A stretch of 64,000 bases of DNA from Streptomyces endophytica (lineage in GTDB: Bacteria > Actinomycetota > Actinomycetes > Streptomycetales > Streptomycetaceae): the NCBI RefSeq assembly GCF_026153355.1, contig NZ_CP110636.1, positions 6,386,001-6,450,000 on the forward strand. Reading direction: 5' to 3'. The notes below the pieces were generated by a model. It made no database searches and was not told where the DNA came from. It saw nothing but the letters and a program-made list of their open reading frames with translations. Both the position numbers and the translations under genes were made by a program. Shown in pieces: positions 60,347-64,000 of this stretch; positions within the stretch are counted from its first letter, which is position 1; the number at the start of each line of letters is the position of its first letter.

Positions 60347-60390
60347 ATTGCACCGAGCACATTATCCCTATTGTGCCGAGTAATTGCACC
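60347..60390. promoter_or_regulatory. Probable MocR operator/divergent promoter
   Basis: Two direct repeats, ATTGCACCGAG (60347) and ATTGTGCCGAG (60370), 23 bases apart, and a third ATTGCACC at 60383 lie between MocR and the hydrolase. MocR regulators typically bind direct repeats at this position. The first 14 bases recur inside the hydrolase gene (60931-60944). Confidence 0.5.
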
Positions 60391-60435
60391 TCATAGCATC
60401 GAGGGCGTCACATTGCCGCAGAGGGGATGTCCACC

Positions 60436-61278
60436 ATGGGATCGGTCGTCATAGGCGAAATCACCATCGGCTACGAGGATGTAGGAGAGCAGGAGGAGGG
60501 CCACCGGAACGGGGATGGCGGCGAGCCCCTGGTACTCATCCACGGGCACCCCTTCGACCGCTCCATGTGGCGCCCGCAGATCGCCCACTTCAGCCGGGCC
60601 GGCCGCCGGGTGATCGTCCCTGACCTGCGAGGTTACGGCGAGAGTTCGACCGTCCCGGGCATTACCCCGCTGGAGACCTTCGCCCGCGACATCGCCGGGC
60701 TGCTCGACCACCTGGGCATCGAGCGCTGCGTACTGGGCGGGCTCTCCATGGGCGGCCAGATCGTCATGGAGTGCTACCGCCTCTTCCCCGAGCGGATCCA
60801 CGGCGTCGTACTCGCCGACACCTTCGCGGCGCCCGAAACCGACGAGGGCAAGGCGGGCCGCCGGGCGATGGCCGAGCGCCTACTACGCGAGGGGATGACC
60901 GGATACGCGCAGGAGGTGCTCGACAAGATGATTGCACCGAGCACGATCGAAGCCCGGCCGGAGGTCGCCGCACACGTCCTGGGCATGATGACCGGCACCC
61001 CGCCCGAGGGCGCGGCGGCCGCCCTGCGTGGCCGCGCCGAACGCCCCGACTACCGGGAACTGCTCACCCGGATGTCCGTACCGGCCCTGGTGGTCGTCGG
61101 CACGGAAGATGCCTACACCCCCGTGAGCGACGCCCGCGACCTGCACCAACGCATCCCGGACAGCACCCTGGCGATCATCCCCGAGGCAGCCCACATGCCC
61201 AACCTGGAACGGGAGGACGACTTCAACACCGCCCTGTCCGCCTTCCTGACCACCCTCTCCACCCCCACCAGAAGGTAG
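60436..61278 (+). CDS. Alpha/beta hydrolase
   Basis: 280 residues. Oxyanion segment LVLIHGHPFDRSMW, nucleophile elbow GGLSMGGQIVME, catalytic Asp in VVGTEDAYTPVSD and His in PEAAHMPNLERE: a complete serine hydrolase. ATG 60436 is preferred because GAGGGG directly abuts the earlier ATG at 60427. Divergent from the MocR gene, it is the expected regulatory target. Substrate unknown. Confidence 0.9.
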   Translation: MGSVVIGEITIGYEDVGEQEEGHRNGDGGEPLVLIHGHPFDRSMWRPQIAHFSRAGRRVIVPDLRGYGESSTVPGITPLETFARDIAGLLDHLGIERCVLGGLSMGGQIVMECYRLFPERIHGVVLADTFAAPETDEGKAGRRAMAERLLREGMTGYAQEVLDKMIAPSTIEARPEVAAHVLGMMTGTPPEGAAAALRGRAERPDYRELLTRMSVPALVVVGTEDAYTPVSDARDLHQRIPDSTLAIIPEAAHMPNLEREDDFNTALSAFLTTLSTPTRR

Positions 61279-61568
61279 GACGCCGCTCCGCGCGCTCGGT
61301 GCGATGCGCATCGTAGATGCCGCGGTAGTGGCCGAGTGCGGTCTCGCTCACCTCGCGGTCGGCCCAGTCGTCGAATCGCCCCTGTGCCAGCCGGGTCCGG
61401 GCCACGGCCAGAGGCACGTCGCTGCCCAGCAACTGCTGCGCAAGCGCCGCCCGACGCCGCCGGCCTACGTGCCCCAGCTGGCCACGGCGCCCCAACGGTC
61501 GACCATCACCCCGAACCGGGCCGACCATCGCCATCTCATCGACGGCGAGCGGAACACTCCGTAGAGCC

Positions 61569-61609
61569 GCCGTCTCGTCCCGGCCCTCAAAAGGCCGGGA
61601 CGAGACGGC
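61569..61609. terminator. Strong bidirectional stem-loop
   Basis: GCCGTCTCGTCCCGGCC and its exact reverse complement flank CTCAAAA (17 bp stem). It lies between the convergent alpha/beta hydrolase and methyltransferase genes. Confidence 0.75.
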
Positions 61610-61694
61610 CGGCCTCGGCGAGGGCCGCCCGAAGTCGCCCGCCCGGAAGGGCAGTTCAGCACGGCACGACAGATCGGCACCTCGGCGGCGGCTC

Positions 61695-61760
61695 GCGGAA
61701 GGAGCCCTGCGGTTCGCCGCCCGCACCACGCGGAAGGAGCCCTGCGGTTCACCGTCCGCG
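61695..61760. repeat. 35-base direct repeat, two copies
   Basis: GCGGAAGGAGCCCTGCGGTT, then CGCC-CCGC, occurs at 61695 and again at 61730 with few changes. A third partial copy (CGGAAGGGTTCTTTC) follows just before the methyltransferase stop. Confidence 0.7.
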
Positions 61761-61778
61761 CCGCTCGGAAGGGTTCTT

Positions 61779-62636
61779 TCACGCCGCCGGGCGGCTCACT
61801 CGCCCATACGCAAGCAGTGCCCGGTGCGGCAGCACCAGACCGCCACCCCCGTCCATGAACTCCTCGGCCAGCAGGGCAAAGTGCCGCCGAACCCGCTCGA
61901 CTCCCTCCGCCCCCTGACTGGTAACGACCCGTCCAATCGTGGCCACCCCCGCCGCCGGCCCCTGCCACCATTCCTCCGCCGTCGTGTGGTGGTCCCAGGC
62001 CAGCGAACGACACCCCGTCTCCGTCAGTTCCGCCTCCTCCAGCAGCGCCGTGAGCCCCTCCTCCGTACGCGGGAAGTCATCCTCCGGCGCGAGCGCGGGC
62101 ACATCGGCCGGCCGGGGCACCCCGGCTGCCGCCACGGACCGCCCGAGCAGTGCTTGCCCGGACGCCGCCGGCACCGCCCAGATCGTCAGCGCGATCCAGC
62201 CGCCCGGCCGGGTCACCCGACGCAACTCCGCGAGCGCCACCCGCGGCCGCCCCACATGATTGAGCACGAAGTTGCCCACGGTCGCATCGAACTGGCCGCA
62301 CTGAAACGGGAGTTGAGGTAGCGCGGCCACGTATACGGAAGCATCCGGAACCGCCTGGGCGGCACGCTTGGCCATCCCAGGTTCAGGATCCACCGCCACC
62401 ACCTGCGCACCGCGTGCACCCGCCGCCGCAGCGACCACCCCCGGGCCCGTCCCCACATCGAGCACCCGCATGCCCGGCCCCGCTCCAGCAGCGTCGAGTA
62501 GCGCGGGCACCGGATACGCACACAGCCTGCCGAACCCGGCCTCATAGGCGGCCGCACTCCCCGCCCAGGCACGCCGCTCACTCACATCGAACGGCGTCTG
62601 CACCCCCGCCGCCCCACCCTTCTCAGCCGCCTCCAC
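61779..62636 (-). CDS. Class I SAM-dependent methyltransferase
   Basis: 285 residues. Motif I RVLDVGTGPGVVAAAAGARG, AVDPEPGMAKRA and CGQFDATVGNFVLNHVGRP are the UbiE-like series, followed by a C-terminal helical part (EEWWQGPAAGVATIGRVV). GTG start with GGGGAGGGG seven to ten bases upstream. Monocistronic; substrate unknown. Confidence 0.88.
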   Translation of the reverse strand: MEAAEKGGAAGVQTPFDVSERRAWAGSAAAYEAGFGRLCAYPVPALLDAAGAGPGMRVLDVGTGPGVVAAAAGARGAQVVAVDPEPGMAKRAAQAVPDASVYVAALPQLPFQCGQFDATVGNFVLNHVGRPRVALAELRRVTRPGGWIALTIWAVPAASGQALLGRSVAAAGVPRPADVPALAPEDDFPRTEEGLTALLEEAELTETGCRSLAWDHHTTAEEWWQGPAAGVATIGRVVTSQGAEGVERVRRHFALLAEEFMDGGGGLVLPHRALLAYGRVSRPAA

Positions 62637-62753
62637 GAACCGCCCCTCCCCAACTCACCGCCAACCGACTGCCGCCTCATCCTTACACCCGCCCCGCCCC
62701 TCCTCCCCCATCCCCACTCGCCCCCTGGTTCGCCCCTAGTCGCTTCCTTCGGA

Positions 62754-63085
62754 TCACCTCGCCGACCAGATGAAGACGGCGGCGAGGTGAAGCCCGACGA
62801 GGTGGATCTTGGTGGTCAGCCGCGGGGGCGTCCACCACGGGGGCGATCGACAGCATGGTCGGCCGGCTCTCTGGCCGGGGCCCCTTTTGACGGGCCCCGG
62901 CGGCGTGCTGACCACGAGCCGAAGTGTTCGGGCAGGTCCATCCACGGCGTCCCGGTGCGGTACTTGAACGCGATCGCGTCGGTCGCCTGCCGGTGCCCCG
63001 CCACCGCCCACCCCGCTTCGGTTTCCGATTCGGCAGCAGTGGGCTCGATGCGTGCCCACTGGGCGTCAGTCAACGACACCGACAC
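62754..63085 (-). pseudogene. IS5-family transposase remnant
   Basis: From GTG 63085 the frame reads VSVSLTDAQWARIEPTAAES, then RQATDAIAFKYRTGTPWMDL, PEHFGSW, the standard N-terminal domain of IS5/DUF4096-type transposases. After an internal loss, another frame gives PRLTTKIHLVGLHLAAV, the KGG-LTTKIHL region. The DDE catalytic core is missing, so the element is dead. I could not identify terminal inverted repeats. Confidence 0.75.
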
Positions 63086-63215
63086 CCATCAACCAGCGAT
63101 CCGGTGAGCTGAAAGAAACGGTCCAGCCGAAGGCCGGAGGGAAACGGGCGCCCGCGTAGGCCTTGCGGTTGCCGCGCGGGAACCGTTGACCAACAACAGG
63201 CCGAAAGCCGCGGGC

Positions 63216-64000
63216 TCAATTCCTGATAATCACCGTGATTCCCGCACTCTTCATGGCGTCAACGGCGGCTTGCGACTTGCTTTTGACGTCTTCCGTGGCG
63301 TGCGGCTGGTAGAGATGATGCGCATCGACGGTGATGGCGAATTTGTGGGTGGTACCGCCTTTTTTCGGCTGGTAGCCGTGCCTGGCGAACTCGATGAGCC
63401 GTTCGGTGCAGCCCTCTCCGTGTGTCTTTCTGCAGGTTTGCATGGTGGTGGAGCACGGACTCGTGGAGAGATCCAGTACCAGCGTGTGGTGCAGGGTGTC
63501 GTCACTCCCGACCCGACCAAGGGCCAGGGCGGTGGTGCGCGCACCGTTTTCATGGTTGGCGATTGCTTCGTCAAGTATGTCGAGCAACTGGTCCTCGGCG
63601 TGGTCACCCGGCGAGTGTGGACCGGTTTTGCTGGTGGTGGTTCCGATGGGTTGCCCATTCAGCGTCGCAGTGCATCGGGTGCTGAATCCGGGATGTTCAT
63701 CGACGTCTTCCTCCGGCGCGTAGTAGGCGGCGGCCGCACGCTGAATATGGACGTCCTCCCGCCCTTGACCGTGGCCGCACCCCGGCCCGTGCTGGTGGGG
63801 CCCGCCACTTGCTGCCATCCGCTGGACGGTTTCGCCCGGGCCGTCTGCCGTCCTGCTCCGGGCGATGACGGAGGGAGCGGTCGTCTCACCCGCATCGAAA
63901 GCGGTGCCGTCGTTCCCGGCCGCCCGTTCCGAGCCCTGCTTCGGGTCGGTGACGGTAATGCCGGCGCCGTTGCTGTGGCCTGTCTCCGGTATGCCCAGAA
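63216..64000 (-). CDS. Deaminase-fold toxin, possibly DUF4157-linked (5' end beyond window)
   Basis: The frame is open from the stop at 63216 to the right edge (261 codons visible). The C-terminal ~165 residues look like a cytidine-deaminase-fold toxin domain: zinc motif HAEDQLLDIL and TSPCSTTMQTC, with a further GEGC, and a strand-rich end (KFAITVDAHHLYQP). The N-terminal visible part is Gly/Ser/Thr-rich with ITVTDPKQGSERAAGNDG and GETVQRM, resembling the end of DUF4157 proteins, the metallopeptidase-like leaders of contractile-injection-system cargo. Polymorphic toxins use this domain to deaminate nucleic acids or nucleotides. An internal ATG at 63818 could serve as a start if upstream is non-coding, but the open frame argues against it. 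No immunity gene is seen to the left. Confidence 0.7.
   Translation of the reverse strand, partial: LGIPETGHSNGAGITVTDPKQGSERAAGNDGTAFDAGETTAPSVIARSRTADGPGETVQRMAASGGPHQHGPGCGHGQGREDVHIQRAAAAYYAPEEDVDEHPGFSTRCTATLNGQPIGTTTSKTGPHSPGDHAEDQLLDILDEAIANHENGARTTALALGRVGSDDTLHHTLVLDLSTSPCSTTMQTCRKTHGEGCTERLIEFARHGYQPKKGGTTHKFAITVDAHHLYQPHATEDVKSKSQAAVDAMKSAGITVIIRN

Larger units (their letters stand above)
61279..61778. other. Intergenic region with decayed fragment
   Basis: No intact gene. A minus-strand stretch at about 61310-61420 reads LAQGRFDDWADREVSETALG, HYRGIYDAHRTERAE, which looks like real but orphaned coding text ending next to the hydrolase stop. I do not recognise it. The rest holds a strong hairpin and direct repeats. 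Confidence 0.4.

Overview
The window is high-GC actinobacterial DNA, almost certainly from a Streptomyces species. The evidence is GTG/ATG starts with GGAGG-type ribosome binding sites, dense chains of ATGA/GTGA stop-start overlaps, a type VII secretion (ESX-like) locus with mycosin, a streptophobe-family fragment, F420-type and MocR genes, and remains of actinomycete conjugative elements. No rRNA, tRNA or CRISPR array was seen.

Layout. (1) 1-6875, minus strand: part of a type VII secretion operon, with small and large WXG-type proteins, a membrane-anchored protein and a truncated mycosin; one large gene is frameshifted. (2) 7186-13390: a decayed integrative/mobilisable element with an integrase fragment and MobC and relaxase pseudogenes. 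It surrounds a markedly lower-GC two-gene cassette (8019-9736: coiled-coil protein plus three-TM protein) and a proline-rich membrane protein. (3) 13581-16887, minus: a frameshifted FtsX-like permease, its ABC ATPase and a small secreted protein. (4) 17414-32214, minus: the most interesting part, an 18-gene, mostly translationally coupled run. It encodes a CMP-Kdo-synthetase-like enzyme, NUDIX hydrolase, SAH-hydrolase-like protein, NAD-dependent epimerase, two kinase-like proteins, histidine phosphatase, methyltransferase, P-loop kinase, two GT-B-like proteins, a NodU/TobZ-type carbamoyltransferase, a thymidylate-synthase homologue with the dCMP/CMP-type Asp, a HAD phosphatase and regulators. 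A zinc-ribbon XRE regulator and a third kinase-like gene diverge from it (32406-34726). I recognise no known product for it; it reads as a biosynthetic cluster for a modified, sugar-bearing, carbamoylated (probably pyrimidine-nucleoside) metabolite. (5) 34890-38869: a decayed gene, a large STAND-like NTPase with SEL1/TPR-type repeats, and a 40-residue membrane peptide.

(6) 39274-48360: a reductive pyrimidine catabolism locus, with an F420/LLM oxidoreductase (frameshifted), dihydropyrimidinase (one intact copy and one truncated), class III aminotransferase and beta-ureidopropionase. It is flanked by a metal-receptor-like protein, a MarR regulator with a visible operator, and an MFS exporter. 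(7) 48458-62636: ordinary chromosomal genes (isochorismatase-like hydrolase, amidase, Ca2+/H+ antiporter, SDR, methyltransferases, DNA ligase, secreted propeller-like protein, glutathionyl-hydroquinone-reductase-like protein, MocR regulator with a divergent alpha/beta hydrolase). (8) 62754-64000: an IS5-type remnant and the C-terminal part of a deaminase-fold toxin that runs off the right edge.

Five otherwise good coding sequences (4280-6414, 9763-10330, 13581-15766, 30303-30967, 39274-40289) each need exactly one added base (mod 3) to be restored. This suggests assembly indels as much as biology, and these genes should be treated as possibly intact.
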